From Gammaproteobacteria bacterium (GTDB lineage Bacteria > Pseudomonadota > Gammaproteobacteria > UWMA-0217): a stretch of DNA of 7,313 nucleotides. Position numbers and translations under genes: made by a program. Positions 6,863 through 7,313 of the stretch are shown in pieces. The notes beneath the pieces are model-generated. The model was not told the DNA's origin and searched no databases. It worked only from the letters and a program-made list of their open reading frames with translations. Location of the stretch: NCBI GenBank assembly GCA_011330835.1, contig DRPO01000262.1, forward strand, positions 1 through 7,313, in the 5' to 3' direction. Position 1 is the first letter of the stretch, and every line of letters starts with the position of its first letter.

Positions 6863-7313
6863 GCGATTCGAGCAGAGGCGATAGCGATCCACCATCAAGC
6901 CGCCAAGTCGTGATCAAGCGATCAAGTCGTGATCAAGCCGTCAATCCATCCAACCGTCATCCCGGCGAACGCCGGGATCCAGGCGCGGCGCCCGAGTGGC
7001 GCGTTTTCCCCGACGCCAGCGCGGTGGCCGAAGCGGCTTGCGCCGAGATTCTGCGGCTGGCGCCGGAGGCGATCGAGGCGCGGCGACGGTTTACGCTCGT
7101 ACTCGCTGGAGGGAGCACGCCGCGAGCAACGTATGAGCGGCTGGCGCGTTCGGGCGCCGATATGTCGCGCTGGGCGTTTTTCCTCGGCGATGAACGTTGT
7201 CTGCCGCCGGATGATCCCCAGCGCAACAGCGTCATGGCGCGGCAAAGCCTGATCGAGCCGGCGGGCGTCGATCTCCGGCAATTCCATCCCATCCCGGCGG
7301 AGCTGGGCGCGGA
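6859..7313 (+). CDS. pgl: 6-phosphogluconolactonase (Pgl/DevB type), N-terminal part, cut by window end
   Basis: The enzyme hydrolyses 6-phosphogluconolactone to 6-phosphogluconate, the second step of the oxidative pentose phosphate and Entner-Doudoroff routes, in the cytoplasm. The 151 visible codons include W-R-V-F-P-D-A (47-53), the usual N-terminus of the family. They also include F-T-L-V-L-A-G-G-S-T-P (78-88), the phosphate-binding loop, and F-F-L-G-D-E-R-C-L-P-P-D-D (107-119) with N123, the second conserved motif. The frame has no stop before the window end. The 46 residues before W47 are extra for the family: hydrophilic, low in complexity, and encoded largely by a 19-bp tandem repeat and a palindromic dispersed repeat. 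No ATG, GTG or TTG lies in frame between codon 18 (GTG, 6910) and the GTG at codon 56 (7024), which is already inside the fold. ATG 6859, with its good ribosome site, is therefore the likely start. Zwf and Edd, frequent partners, may lie downstream. Confidence 0.88.
   Translation, partial: MSDSSRGDSDPPSSRQVVIKRSSRDQAVNPSNRHPGERRDPGAAPEWRVFPDASAVAEAACAEILRLAPEAIEARRRFTLVLAGGSTPRATYERLARSGADMSRWAFFLGDERCLPPDDPQRNSVMARQSLIEPAGVDLRQFHPIPAELGA
6894..6950 (+). repeat. 19-bp tandem repeat, two full units and a partial third
   Basis: Unit 1 (6894-6912) is ATCAAGCCGCCAAGTCGTG. Unit 2 (6913-6931) differs only at two or three bases in its middle. A third unit from 6932 matches its first nine bases and then decays. 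CAAGTCGTGATCAAGC occurs exactly twice, at 6904-6919 and 6923-6938. The period is not a multiple of three, yet the array lies inside the pgl frame. Confidence 0.8.
6955..6983 (+). repeat. Palindromic dispersed repeat (W-I-P-A-F-A-G-M-T type)
   Basis: CGTCATCCCGGCG, AA, CGCCGGGATCCAGG. The arms ATCCCGGCG (6959-6967) and CGCCGGGAT (6970-6978) form a perfect 9-bp stem with a 2-base loop. Read on the minus strand the element encodes W-I-P-A-F-A-G-M-T, and on the plus strand V-I-P-A-N-A-G-I-Q. These peptides are well known from mis-annotated copies of a short repeat found in many copies in proteobacterial genomes, related in form to the Neisseria dRS3-like ATTCCC...GGGAAT repeats. Here it is read in a third frame as R-H-P-G-E-R-R-D-P-G within pgl. 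Confidence 0.85.

Noticed and set aside
6922..7287. Minus-strand frame ending with W-I-P-A-F-A-G-M-T near its C-terminus
   Set aside because: The peptide comes from the palindromic repeat, and the rest is antisense to pgl. It is a classic false gene call.

Overview
The window is GC-rich DNA from a Gram-negative bacterium. The evidence is a complete envelope-spanning RND efflux set (inner-membrane pump, periplasmic adaptor and outer-membrane lipoprotein channel) and a dispersed palindromic repeat that reads W-I-P-A-F-A-G-M-T on the minus strand. That repeat type is familiar from many beta- and gammaproteobacterial genomes. A proteobacterium, perhaps a gammaproteobacterium, is the best guess; genus cannot be told. 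All supported genes lie on the + strand.

Left part (1-1095): toxin-antitoxin genes. The window opens inside a PIN-domain (VapC-like) toxin whose 5' end is cut off (1-258). A short GC-rich hairpin with a T-run (308-325) follows as a candidate terminator. Next comes a complete Phd/YefM-type antitoxin (413-706) overlapping a PIN-domain toxin (703-1095) by ATGA.

Centre (1136-6755): a tripartite RND efflux operon in the order outer-membrane factor, HlyD-family adaptor, AcrB-family permease. The two internal junctions are 4-base ATGA overlaps, which suggests tight translational coupling. The permease keeps the TM4 Asp pair but lacks the Lys of AcrB TM10. No regulator gene is in view and the substrate cannot be read from the sequence.

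Right part (6752-7313): a 36-codon reading frame again overlaps the permease stop by ATGA and has a strong Shine-Dalgarno. It in turn overlaps, by ATGA, the start of a 6-phosphogluconolactonase gene (pgl) that runs off the window. The first 46 or so codons of pgl precede the normal start of the family's fold. They contain a 19-bp tandem repeat and a perfect 9-bp-stem palindromic dispersed repeat, read through in frame. This repeat-built N-terminus is the most unusual thing in the window. I see no clearly novel multi-gene system; the rest is recognisable families in a plausible arrangement.
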